The notes beneath the pieces are model-generated. The model was given only the letters and a program-made list of their open reading frames with translations. It had not been told where the DNA came from and ran no database searches. A stretch of 64,000 nt of DNA from Pomphorhynchus laevis (lineage: Eukaryota > Acanthocephala > Palaeacanthocephala > Echinorhynchida > Pomphorhynchidae). Each line of letters starts with the position of its first letter. The stretch's first letter is position 1. The stretch lies in the NCBI GenBank assembly GCA_012934845.2, contig WNNJ02003415.1:1-64000 (forward strand), written 5' to 3'. Shown here piece by piece: positions 49,231-60,150 of this stretch. Made by a program: the position numbers and the translations under genes.

Positions 49231-49840
49231 CCTAATATTTCCCAAATAATATTTAAAGATAATGCCTTTATAAGTAGCAGTTTAAAAACAAATGATGATA
49301 GCATAATTTCATAAATTTGTGAAGTTCTGTCGCCTACAACATTTGACAATTTAGCATAAGTAATACGTTTCAAATTTGTCATTAGAATGCGCTATGAACA
49401 AGGACAGCTGAACACCCGATTGTATCTTCGTACAGGAAGAGAAACCTTAAAGATCAGGTTAGGGATCAGGTTAGCTTAATATTTAGACTGGTTTCCCTAA
49501 TATTGCAATGCTCTAGGAAACTTCGATTAATCGTAATATTAATATTTTTAATCTTTATATTAATCAAATACTTCAATATAATGTTTAACATTAAAAGCTT
49601 TATATAACGAAATTTAAAATTTATAAAAAGTATAGTTCACTATAGCTGAGTAAATAAAAAAATTAAAAGATTAATTACGGATAATTAATCACTTATAATT
49701 AAATTATATACTAATAATAACATAATTATTATTACAAGCAAACATTGGCTATAAAGCTGTTTGGCTCGGTCACAAAAAACATCTCTATATACACCAAAAT
49801 CAACATAAAAATATCAATAAAAGGGGTAATCTTCATTATT
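49231..49840. other. Intron sequence with an unplaced minus-strand frame
   Basis: On the minus strand 49440-49385 reads FLYEDTIGCSAVLVHSAF and, after a stop, 49382-49235 reads LKRITYAKLSNVVGDRTSQI and IYEIMLSSFVFKLLLIKALS. Neither matches any family I know nor is needed by the host exon chain. The rest is AT-rich. Confidence 0.35.
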
Positions 49841-51640
49841 CCCGCCGTTAATCGTCCAATTTATGAGAGCAGTCTTGAATGTCTTAACGTCTGTGGCCAT
49901 CACGATTTCCGACGGTAGTCGATTTCAAGCATTTGCACAACGATGAGACAACCGATCAAACCGTGAACTGCGACCATGGGACGATATCCTCAACAACAGG
50001 GAATGACCTCTGTGGCATAGTCTATCGTTGATAACAACCGAATGGGTAGGATATCTATCCGAACCGTTGGCGATATGCCACATTACTAACATATCTAGGA
50101 TGTACAGTATGTTGTGCACAGTCATCTTACCCAAAGTTTTAAGTATGTCGCGATATCTCATATGAGAACAACTTGATCACAGTTTGCTGCCACGTCGAAG
50201 AATGTTTTCTAAGTCATTCAACTCTTTTTTGGACGTTGGAAAACTGTCTTGCATTGCGAACTCAATATGTGGTCTTACAAGTGCATTAAATAGAATTCTA
50301 AAACATGTGGGTGACACAAACTTGAATCAGTTTTTTTATCAAGTACAGCATTCTTCTGGCAGATGCACATCCACGTTCAGTGTCCATTCTAGACTTCAAG
50401 GAAGAATGAGATACACAATTAGTTATTCGAGATCCTATAGTATATCGGGCAGGTACAGAACTATTCCCGAAACGAAGGTGAACACACTTAGATACGTTCA
50501 ATAGTATTCCTGTATGCCTACTTCAAATTTCTCTCCTATCAATATTACTTTGCAGAAACTGTACATCCTTTGGAGAATTAATTGTGCTCCACACTTTCAA
50601 GTCATTTGCGAAAGCAAGATATTGGCATTGCAGTTTCACTCAGCAGAGAGTTGATGAAAATGTTAAAAAGTAATGGATCAAGCACAGTCCCCTGAGGAAC
50701 CACTGAAGTCACACTACGCGGAGAAGAAAAACAATCACCAACCTGTACTGTATAGCTCTAGATGTTAGAAAATCAGCAACCCACGCTACAAGCATCTTGG
50801 GAATGCCATGTTCGAATAATGCTTGTATTAACTGAGAATAAGGCACGCGATCGAATGCTCTACTAAAGTCAAGAATCAGGGCATCAATAGAGCTACCTTG
50901 AGATAATTCTGCGACCCACGCCTTACGAGAACACAAGAGATTCGTCAGACATGATCTGCCTTTTCTGAAACTATGTTGTTGAGAGCAAATCTGTCCGGAC
51001 TCAACCAAGTGACTTATTATCCTTTCGTGAACTATACGCTCTATAGTTTTACTTATATGGCTAGTTAAACTTATAGACATGTAGTTACTAGCTGAGTTCC
51101 GCACACCTTTTTGATAAACAGGTACTACCATAGCACGTTTCCAGTCCAGCGGTAATTTACCAGAGTTTAAAGAGAGCTGAAACAGTATTGACAAGGGTCG
51201 AGAGAGGTGGGCACTCAAGATACGTAAAAGAAAGGGTTGAATGCCGTCAGGATCAGCAGATGAACACTCCGACAGCCGAATCAATTTGGCAAATACTTCA
51301 TCTTCATTAATTGAAATCAAATCACTGGAAACATGAGATCTGAGTGGTTCATAATCAATGTTGGATACCGACGAAACACTGCTTTGAGTAAATTCATTTG
51401 CAAATTCCTCGACAATGTCGACCTAAGAAGACAATAGACAATCATCAATAACCAAGTGAGGAATACCACAAGGAACATTCACATTTTGGCGCATGTATAA
51501 CCAAAAACGTTTGGAATTTTGACCAATCGAATTTACGAGGTCGTACTCATAATGAACACGCTCATTGGTGCAGAGTCCTTTAAAAACATTACGAGCTTGT
51601 CTGAAAGATGAGATGAACGATGGGTCATTAAGTTATAGTT
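49841..51640 (-). mobile_element. LINE F2 (CR1-like), decayed, 5'-truncated
   Basis: Minus strand: linker with NSKRFWLYMRQNVNVPCGIP, then the reverse transcriptase frame 51320-50709 (ECSSADPDGIQPFLLRILSA, KRAMVVPVYQKGVRNSASNY, QQHSFRKGRSCLTNLLCSRK, ALILDFSRAFDRVPYSQLIQ). Motif C is read at about 50620 with shifts; LRFGNSSVPARYTIG and MRYRDILKTLGKMTV-like C-terminal pieces follow to about 49845. Related to LINE C but another family. Several stops and frameshifts. Confidence 0.82.
50709..51320 (-). pseudogene. LINE F2 reverse transcriptase fingers and palm
   Basis: 203 codons. KLIRLSECSSADPDGIQPFL (template-binding loop, family usually S-A/V-G-P-D), LPLDWKRAMVVPVYQKG, SISLTSHISKTIERIVHERI, GQICSQQHSFRKGRSCLTNL and LILDFSRAFDRVPYSQLIQA (motif A). 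The frame is lost at the end of motif A, just before the PQG box. The catalytic aspartate of motif A is kept. Confidence 0.82.
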
Positions 51641-51654
51641 TAAAGAAATTAATT

Positions 51655-51850
51655 GATCAATGTATTCACAATCCTTAGGTATTCTTATTTTATATGCTCG
51701 TAAAATGACCAAAGGCGATCATACACAACCAGTTTTGATAGATAATTCTAATAATGTAGTCTCTGAGGATTTATCTAACTCAGAATTGCTAGCTGATTAG
51801 ATTTCACGTGTTGTTTGTCAGTATCCTGAAGCATCTTATATTACAAAAAT
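51655..51850 (+). mobile_element. Short LINE linker fragment
   Basis: Plus strand: YARKMTKGDHTQPVLIDNSN, NVVSEDLSNSELLAD, a stop, and ISRVVCQYPEAS. The pattern (..PVLID...VVS....AELLAD.) resembles the endonuclease-RT linker of LINEs. No clade can be assigned. Confidence 0.35.
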
Positions 51851-52097
51851 TATTTTAATTATAATACTATAATTATAAGGTCTTGCTTTTCTGATATTTC
51901 CAATTTTTGATTTGCTATCATTTTGCAAGAATCTTGCCTCTAACAATATAGCTTATACTTTTTATCTTCTTTCCACATTTGTAGGCGTTTTGTTAGTGTC
52001 GTTCGAAGAAAGCTAGTCTTTCTCGATGTGACTCTCTGAATGACCAGTTGGTAACAAACTTTTATCGTTTTCAGAGTCAAGTGTGATTCCTCTGATA

Positions 52098-53940
52098 TAG
52101 TAAGAATTGTAGAATTTAATGATACGGAGGGAGATTTTAAGCCGGGGCGTCGATGAAGGATTCACATTATTTTGAATTTATTAGGATTCAGACTAAGACG
52201 CAGAAGAAATATGATTGAAAATTGAGGCAAGACAGTTGGAAGCAGAAACACTAAGATCATGAATACGATAAGCAGGTGCATGATCATAGATGAGAATGTC
52301 ATCAGCATATTGCATAACATGGAAGTTAAATGTATGAGAAATAGAAGACAGATTCCAGAGAAGGGAGAAAAGCAAGGGGCCTAATACGTAGCCTTGTGAA
52401 TACGGGACGTGATGGAAGAATGGGAAAGAGACGAGTTAGAACAAACGCGAAAAGTAGGGTTTGGTAGATATAAAGAATACTAAACTACAACGGTTAAAGA
52501 GAAGCCATAATCATGATGAAGACGATGGAGAAGAATCGAGTGATCGACGATGTCAAAAGAAGATGAGAGATAAAGAGAAACTATGACACTACATAATTTT
52601 TAATCCATGTAATTTCAGTAGAGTGATTAGAGCAAAAAGCAGCGTGGAAGGTAGGAAACAAGTTGGATGAAAATAGATATGCATTAACTTGCTTGATAAT
52701 AAGACGCTTTAGGAGTTTAGAGAGGATTGGGAGAAGTGAGATAGGACGTTACGAAAATAGTAGTGAGAGTTCGAGAGATTGCATTTTAAGGAGGCGAACA
52801 GTGGCGCATTTTAAGTTGGAAGGAAATGTACGGCTACGGATGGACGAGTTGAACAATGTGGTTAGGAAGGGTAAAATAAAGGAGCAGATATTTTTAAGCA
52901 AGTGAGTGGGAATTGGGTCAGAAGGAGAGGTTTTATTAGGTAATGACAGCAGAACCGAAGAAACTTCATCAGACGAAACGGGAAGAAGGTGGAATAGTTC
53001 TGGGAGGGAAGTATTTAAAGATAAGAGTGGGTACAAGGTTGCTATGGGTAGTAGGAAAAGTAAATTAGATAACTTAGTTTGTAGATAAGAAGAAAATGCA
53101 TCAGGATTTATGTTACAATGGGATGATGATCGTGAAAGAATTGAGTTTAAGATTTTCCAATGAGATTTAGAGTTGAAAGATGACTCGAGTTGATTTCGCC
53201 AAAAGAGAGTACGTTTAGTACGCATAAGAATGAGATGGGAACGGCGAAGAGAAAGATAGGAAGCACGGAGATTTGGAGTGAGTGAGTTTGGATAACGTTT
53301 AAGAAAACGATTAAACACATGAAAAGAGTGACGGAGTCGACGCTTAGAAAGACAACACTCGGAATCGAACCTGGGAGCATGGCGCAAGCGTTGAAAACGT
53401 CGGGGTCGAATAAGCAGAAGGTGATTGAAGATTGTCGTAAGTTCAGAATCAAATAGAATGCAGAGATCATCGGGAGAAAGATAGTTAAGTGAAAGTAAAA
53501 TAGTGAAGAATTGAGTTAGGCTTAACAGAGAATAGAGATATCGAGAAGTTTCCATATTCGACTTGGAGTAGCTAATGTTGGAGACAAAGAAGGAGGAGGA
53601 TGATGGGTCTAGTAAGAGTAACAAGGAAATTGTTGGACAAACCATGATTAGTAATTGACAAGGAGGTATAGTCATTGAAGCAGTTGGGAACAGCAATGAT
53701 GTCGAGAGCACCGCCGAGAATATGAGTGAGCCTTGTTGAAGGTAATATATAGTTAAAATCAGAAAACAGATTAGTTAGAGTGGTAGAGTCAAAGTCAGCT
53801 GGACGATCAAGACAAATGTTAAAATCACTGAGAACGGAAGAAAGATTATAAGACAATGTACAGTAGGAAACAAGATCTGCTAGGTCGTTAAAAATCATAC
53901 GTGAGGGGGTAGCTGATCCTGGACGGTATATTATTATGTG
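52098..53940 (-). mobile_element. Family B LINE copy B8 (first subfamily), both ends cut
   Basis: Minus strand from inside the endonuclease (IIYRPGSATPSRMIFNDLAD at 53940) to just behind motif D at 52098. Frame 53711-52749 holds endonuclease remnants, the linker (HAPRFDSECCLSKRRLRHSF, LFWRNQLESSFNSKSHWKIL) and RT region 0 (NKTSPSDPIPTHLLKN). Frame 52375-52193 holds SISHTFNFHVMQYADDILIY. About five interruptions, and a short deletion between motifs A and B. Confidence 0.88.
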
Positions 53941-53944
53941 GACA

Positions 53945-54800
53945 ACGTTACGAGCATAGCTTGGAGTTGCTGACAAATCGATAGTTAAAATAAAAGAAAA
54001 AGAGAAAAACAAAAACAAATCAGTCAACAATTTAAAATAATCTGTCCTTTAAAGAGCTCACGAGTTGCCGCATTTACAATATCATCGCTTAAACGATTCC
54101 ATGAATTTATTATTCGTTGTCCAAATTGAATCGCCCTAGAATGTACTATTCGTCGGCGACTACGATAAAACGAGTGTCCTCGCGATGCTCGAGTTGATCG
54201 AATGTTGAAGAGCCCACGCAATACATGATGTTCATTGTGAAATACCTCCCATATAAGACACAGATCCCGCGAGTCACGAATATCACATAACGACTGCATA
54301 TTTAAAGACCAAAGAAGGTACTTGTAAGGAAGTTCTCTCACAGAATGTACTAATTTTGTTGCCCTACGTAGCACCTTCTCAAGTCGAGTAATCTCATCTC
54401 TGGTTCTAGGGTATGAACATTGAGAAGCATATAACAAATGGCTTAGTACAAAAGCGTTTGCAAGAACTCCAAAAGAACGTGGACTCACATAGCTGAATAA
54501 TCGGCGAAGGAAACCAACCATACACATGGCTTTCGAACAAATGTACTCAGTATTTTGGCGAGTGGAGAAATCATCCCTTATCCATACGCCAAGATCTTTA
54601 TAGCTCGAAACCAATTTAATCACTCGATTCCCGAGATGATATATCAGCACTGGAACAATATTACGTGATCTAATGTACAGACCATTAGAACGTCCCCACT
54701 TAAGAACCGTATCGATATCTGATTGAAGAATGTTTCGATCATTATCCGACTTGATGGCTCTCCTAATTTTTAAATCGGTTGCAAATAATAAAGAATGCGA
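53945..54800 (-). mobile_element. LINE G (CR1-like), reverse transcriptase C-terminal part
   Basis: Minus strand. Starts at the catalytic box (LLFATDLKIRR, where T replaces the first D of the usual ADD) and continues in the open frame 54650-54024: YKDLGVWIRDDFSTRQNTEY, SHLLYASQCSYPRTRDEITR, LEKVLRRATKLVHSVRELPY, then WNRLSDDIVNAATRELFKGQ at the end. It lies 125 bp from host exon i. The 5' part, including motif A, is missing. One stop upstream of 54650. Confidence 0.82.
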
Positions 54801-54923
54801 ACTTATTACTTAACGATTTCACTATAAAAGGCGTATAGAAGCTTTATATTTTACTGTAAAAGCATATTTCACTAGAAATATACTTTACTTTTTTAATTTT
54901 CGGCAATCAATGTTTTCAAATAC

Positions 54924-55127
54924 CTTTTTCGCAAATCAAACAGAGAGGATTTAAAACTTGTTGACATATAGGCAAATAATTTTTGACATCGACAAGCAGA
55001 ATAAATATGCTCTCCTTAAATAATTCGTTTCTACTGAACTTGCAAACAGCTAGCTTGCGCAAACAACACACGGCAGCATAATTTGATACCGGGTCGTCTA
55101 CAAGTTGTATTATATGCTGCAATTTAT
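54924..55127 (-). CDS. Host gene, exon i of those visible
   Basis: On the minus strand a strong acceptor GTTGTTTTTAG ends at 55128. Two nucleotides, 67 codons and one G follow, up to GAAAAAG before gtattt at 54923. The peptide is KLQHIIQLVDDPVSNYAAVC, CLRKLAVCKFSRNELFKESI, FILLVDVKNYLPICQQVLNP, LCLICEK: alternating amphipathic helices with LQHIIQLVDDP and AAVCCLRKLA typical in style of armadillo repeats. The final G joins GA of exon ii. The exon opens in phase 1, so at least one more exon lies upstream (higher coordinates); I find none that fits up to 64000. It has no transposon likeness. The protein cannot be named from these residues. Confidence 0.85.
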
Positions 55128-55139
55128 CTAAAAACAACA

Positions 55140-55455
55140 CAAAATTAATTTAAACTTATTGCTAAATAATACATCTTCACGTAACTTCAGTATAAAGCAT
55201 TTTACTAAAATATATTGCAATCTAATAATATTAATATTATTAATAATTATTAATATTATTAATAATTATTAATAATATTATCTATGCATTGCATAGATAA
55301 TTGCATTTTGTTGCATTATTATTTAATTATTTTTAATTTGACAATTTCGTTCACTCTTTAATGAGAAAATATTTTTCTAGTAGCTAAATTATGATATTTA
55401 AACAACAAAAATTGCTTGACAAGAAAAAAAACAAAAAATATACAAGATTTTTCCT
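55140..55455. other. Intron sequence with TTAATAA repeat
   Basis: (TATTAATAATTAT)n-like simple repeat at 55222-55278; nothing coding. Confidence 0.6.
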
Positions 55456-56752
55456 GTTAACCGGGTATCGGGTCATCGAGGCAGTGCACGAACCGAATTA
55501 CTCCATACATCGCGATCCTGGGCGACTGACCATGGTTCTCTTTCAGAAAGCCTAAGGCGGTCTTCGGCCTGATTCGAGATTTGATCTCTCCACTGGTATC
55601 GAGGTCTAACTCGAAGTCTTTCCAGCGAGTTCAGCCTCGAAAACCCTCCGAGAAAGGCGATCCCTATGCATGATCAGAACGTGTCCTAGCCACCTCAACT
55701 AACTTTCTTCGATGTGGAGAAGCAGCGACTTTACTCCGAGTCCGTCACGGATGACCGAATTCCTAACCTTCTCTCTAAGGCCAAGACCGGCCACACCGTG
55801 AAGGAACATCATCTCGGTCGAATGTATCCGAGATATTATCCTTTCGGTAATAAATTAACGCTCATGAACATAGGTTAGTATAGGAACGAAGATTGAGTGG
55901 GAAACCGAAAGCTTCACTCGTAGACTCAACTCCCGCTTCACCACGGCAGACCTGTACAAAGAACGCATTGCTGCTTTAGCTGCACAAATCCGCTTTTCAA
56001 TATCCTTAATGTTCCTGCCGTCCCTCAAGAACAATACCCCAAGATACTTGAAATCTTCCACATAAGGAAAAACCTTTTCCCCAAACCGGATTGACATTGT
56101 AAATGATTCAGACTTCCTACCTAGAACACGAACACAACTCATAGTTTGTTTATACAGAGAAGCCACTGCTACCCGAAAAGGTTGCTATCAGTTACTACAA
56201 GCTACCATTTACTCTCTCGCGGAACTCGGTCAAACGCCTTCTCCAAATCTACAAAACACATGTAGACTGGTTAAGCGAACTCCCAATACCGTCTAAGGAT
56301 AGTTAAGAGAGTAAAATGATGATCCGTGGTTGCACGACCCGGACGAAACCAGCATTGTTCCCCTTGCAACTGTCCCTTAATTGTAGGCCATATCCTTAAC
56401 TCAAGAATCCTAGCAAATAGCTTACCAGTCCGGTTAAGAAGAGTGATGCCCCCATAATTAGAACACACTCTTCGGTCACCTTTCTTGAAGATCGGTACTA
56501 CCACGCTAGTTCGATACTCTCTAGGAACCTTGCCCGACTTCAATGCAACGTTTAAAATCCGTGTTAGCCACTTTATGCCAACAACGTCGAGATCCTTTAA
56601 AGCTTCAGGTCGAATCTCGTCTACTCCTAAGACTTGCCATTACGAAGTTTTTAATAGCAATGACCTCTTCCAAAGAGATGAGCTCTTCCGTTGCTCTAAA
56701 GGCTCTACTACTTCAAGAAAAGACATCCACTGAATTAAGGATACAGATATGA
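55456..56752 (-). mobile_element. RTE-like LINE copy I1, decayed
   Basis: Minus strand: RTSVVVPIFKKGDRRVCSNY, GGITLLNRTGKLFARILELR and QLQGEQCWFRPGRATTDHHF (56543-56271), then an in-frame stop after WEFA, VDLEKAFDRVPR in another position, and after a deletion VFPYVEDFKYLGVLFLRDGR, NIKDIEKRICAAKAAMRSLY (56166-55855), and a C-terminal remnant to 55456. The deletion removes the catalytic YADD. The copy shares its stop and its deletion point with I2 on the other strand. Confidence 0.8.
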
Positions 56753-58320
56753 TATTTAAATGCTCTAATGTATAGCGTATATAACAAAGAATGCCTCTAT
56801 CACCACTTTAATGATCTCATGATTACATGAGATTAATCTCATTCTGATTAACGAGTAAATTATGATGAGATTTTAAACAGTATAAATTATAATATGCAGT
56901 TCAACACTTTCATACTGAACAGTTTAATTCCAGAATAAATGGTCAAAACTCAACACGGATATCGTGTTTTATTATATATAACAATGGGTATAACCTTATA
57001 ACTTATAAATAAATTTTAAATTTTAAGAACTGGAATAATACGTTTTATTGATTTAATGATTTTTAACGAGTTTATTATAATGAGATTTGTAATCTAATTA
57101 TAATTATATTAGTTGATTATATAATTAATGAGTTAATTATAATGATATGTTTAATAACTTAATTTTAATGAAATGTTTTGTATAAATATTATATGTATTT
57201 ATATTATAAAAATAGAATTACCAATGAGATTACCAATTAAATGATATCATTATTACCAGAGATTAATCTCATTAAAATTAACGAGATTAATTACTTAATC
57301 TCGTTTATTAATTAATCTCTTCATTAATTTTAATGAGATTTTTAATGAGTTAAATGTAACAAATTACAATGATTGCGTTTCCTAGTAGTATGACTTATGT
57401 CAGAAAAACTGAGATTAACAGTTTCTCTTAATGATCTATATTCCGTATTCTTATACATTGTCTGTTATTAATTGGTCACTTTATAACAATTGACTTTATT
57501 TTAAATTTAAATTTTATATTTTAACTTGATATAAATTATATAAAATCTTATATAATCTTAGAAAATATTAAGTAATAAATTATAGACGATATATAAATAA
57601 ATATAAAGATAAATAATAAATAATTATATAATATTTTACAGAATTTATATTTATATCAAGTTTAAATTTAAATTTAAATTAACTCGTGAATCACATGAGA
57701 TTAATCTCATTATCATTAACGAGTTAATAATGAGATTTTTAACTTCATTAATTTTAATAAAATTTTTAATGAGTTAAATGTAACAATAAACGCGATTATC
57801 CATATACATTGTAATGTAATATTATTAATATTTATTAATATTAAAATTAATACAATATTTAAAATCTGTATATTCGGCTCTAATATTCATTTAGAGAAGT
57901 AAACTGCATTTGCAAATTATTCAAGAAATATATCTTTAGTTTGTTGCATGCATTAGCATGTGAGCATATTTGCGTGAAATGGCAGTCGTATTTAGATGCT
58001 TTAGATACACTATGATAATACAAATACGAGTTTGAAAAATATTTTTATTGATTTTATTTTTCTCAATTGAATATTTTTTATATAAGATTTTATACAATTT
58101 ATATTTATATTAAGTTAAAATTTAAAATTGAAATTTAAAATATTGAATTATGATACATTATAAAAGATGCGCTAGAAAAATAAATTAATAAAAATAATTT
58201 TTTAATAAAAAATTAATCGGAAAAAACGTCTATAACGTCTATATTCAGAAAAAGATATAAATATATATGTTATAACAACCACAACGCGTATCTAACAAAA
58301 ATTAAACCATCAAGTAAATA
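56753..58320. repeat. AT-rich region with degenerate ATTAACGAGTTAAT units
   Basis: The words GATTAATCTCATT and (A)ACGAGTTAAT.ATGAGATTTTTAA recur at about 56825-56875, 57060-57095, 57125-57160, 57250-57350 and 57670-57780 in both orientations. Penelope-like AT tails lie at 57430-57680 and 58080-58150. At 57890-58015 both strands are open for about 40 codons (see rejected items). Confidence 0.5.
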
Positions 58321-59160
58321 TAAATATATGGATAAAATTGAATTAATGGAATCCTTAAATATTTTGATAAATCAAAATTATTAAAAAGTAGGACATCTAT
58401 ATTTAGAAAAATAAAAGGTGTTCCAATGGGTGGTAATAGTAGCCCAATTATAGCTGACTTGTTTTTAAGCTTTATAGAATATGAATTTGTTCATAACTGT
58501 GTAAAAACTAAATCTAAACAATATAAATATATGAAATATATGTTTCGATACATTGATGATATATGTGTATTTAATTCTAATAATTTTTATTCAATTAGTG
58601 AGCACATTTATCCAGAAAGCCTTATTCTTAACAAAACCAATATTAATGATAAAGAAGGTGTATATCTAGATATGAACATTAAATTAACATTAACTAAAAC
58701 TACTATTAATTTATATCGTAAAGATGACATATTTAAATTTACAAGAAACATATTTTTGCATGAGCATTCATGCATACCATATAATATAAAATGTAATACA
58801 TTAAATTATGAAATTTTAAGAATTGCTACAATATGTAATGATATTGACTTTCTTCGAAATCATTTAAATAATTTAATAGATACATATTTTAAACTAGGTT
58901 ACTATAAAAATAACATCAAGCAGAAAATAGTAAAATATATAAATCAACACAATAATATAAAGAATAAATTTAAACTCTCAAGTGGCAAATTTTTATGGAT
59001 GGATAATAAATAATATACTTTGTATTAGAATAAGATACTAGATAGTTATTTCAGAGGAAATACATCATTAGCATGTATTTGGCCCCGCTGCTATGTTGGG
59101 TAGAGGAGTTATGGGCCGAAACCTGATAGCATAGCAGTTCCTCCTAAGTAAGGATATTGG
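58321..59160 (+). mobile_element. Penelope-like reverse transcriptase fossil (copy B) with structured 3' region
   Basis: Plus strand. About 35 codons upstream of the ATG are open with FRKIKGVPMGGNSSPIIADL, then RYIDDICVFNSNNFYSISEH, YLDMNIKLTLTKTTINLYRK, and a stop at 59013 after GKFLWMDNK. The structured block follows at 59081-59137: GGCCC (59081-59085), CTGCTATG (59088-59095), GGGCC (59113-59117) and CATAGCAG (59130-59137). Nearly the same as the minus-strand copy at 4583-5170, so both are fairly young. 5'-truncated; no GIY-YIG domain on either side. Confidence 0.62.
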
Positions 59161-60150
59161 TAACGATATACATATTTAATCATTTAATTAATATGATTTA
59201 ATCATATATACATTATCTAATCATATATGAAATATATGATTAGATATATTGGCATTTAATTCAATAAGTAAACAAATGAAGTTGATATAAATATAAATTA
59301 TATAAAATCTTATATAATTATTTATTATTTATCTTTATTTTTATTTATATTATGTATAAAATACGTAGACTCAGTTATCTGATCTAATTGTCCAATATGC
59401 GAAATCTAATCATTAAATTTATTCATTAATTTAAATAGTTTAAATATCAATTGAATAAATTGTAAATTTAAATTTACAATTTAAATTTACATAATTTGAA
59501 ATTTATTAACTAAATTTTATGATGGTTAATAAATTTAATGATTGTTATACACATTCATTTAGTAATAATATAACTGAGATTTAATAACCTATAAATATGA
59601 AAATGTAGTTCTTACAGAACTATTTTTAGACTGTGAACTATTATTTATTGGTCCTTTGATACATGAGTGAAAATAGTAAAAAATTTGCAATAAAAAACAC
59701 AAGATGGCACTGTATTAGTTTACGTAGTGACTGAAAGAACAAGATGGATCCTGTCCTTTCACTATTTCGTCAAATGCTATGTTCTAAAAACTCAATAAAA
59801 TATCTAAGCATGTGTTTTGTCCCTGAAGTATCCATCAGCATTTGAATAATGAAGATTATTTAATTGACTGGTTACTTAAATAATCTTATCTTTTTACATG
59901 TAATCAGAAATCCATCATGTTGCTTTATAAAAATACAAGACGCTAGCATTTGTCTAACGCATTTTTATTCGAAAAATTATAATTATTAGTTATAATTATT
60001 GGTTAAACATAATTCTTTATTAATTAATTTTTAATTAACTGTTATATTTAATACGGATGAACTGAGATAAATTACAAAATTCGCAATGAAGAAAATGTTA
60101 AGTTATGGCATAATTTACAGCAATGAAAATATATCAGCAATTTATTATAA
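59161..60150. other. AT-rich sequence with a Penelope-like tail scrap
   Basis: 59280-59395 is a plus-strand copy of the AT-rich tail, ending TACGTAGACTCAGTTATCTGATC. The remainder, including a less AT-rich stretch at 59690-59900, shows no frame or family I can name. Confidence 0.45.

Noticed and set aside
57890-58015. Possible further host exon: minus-strand frame VSKASKYDCHFTQICSHANA after an AG, and a plus-strand frame LHALACEHICVKWQSYLDAL over the same bases
   Set aside because: Both strands are open for about 40 codons, so the frame alone is no proof. The only minus-strand donor (CA before gtttac) ends in phase 2, which does not fit the phase-1 start of exon i.
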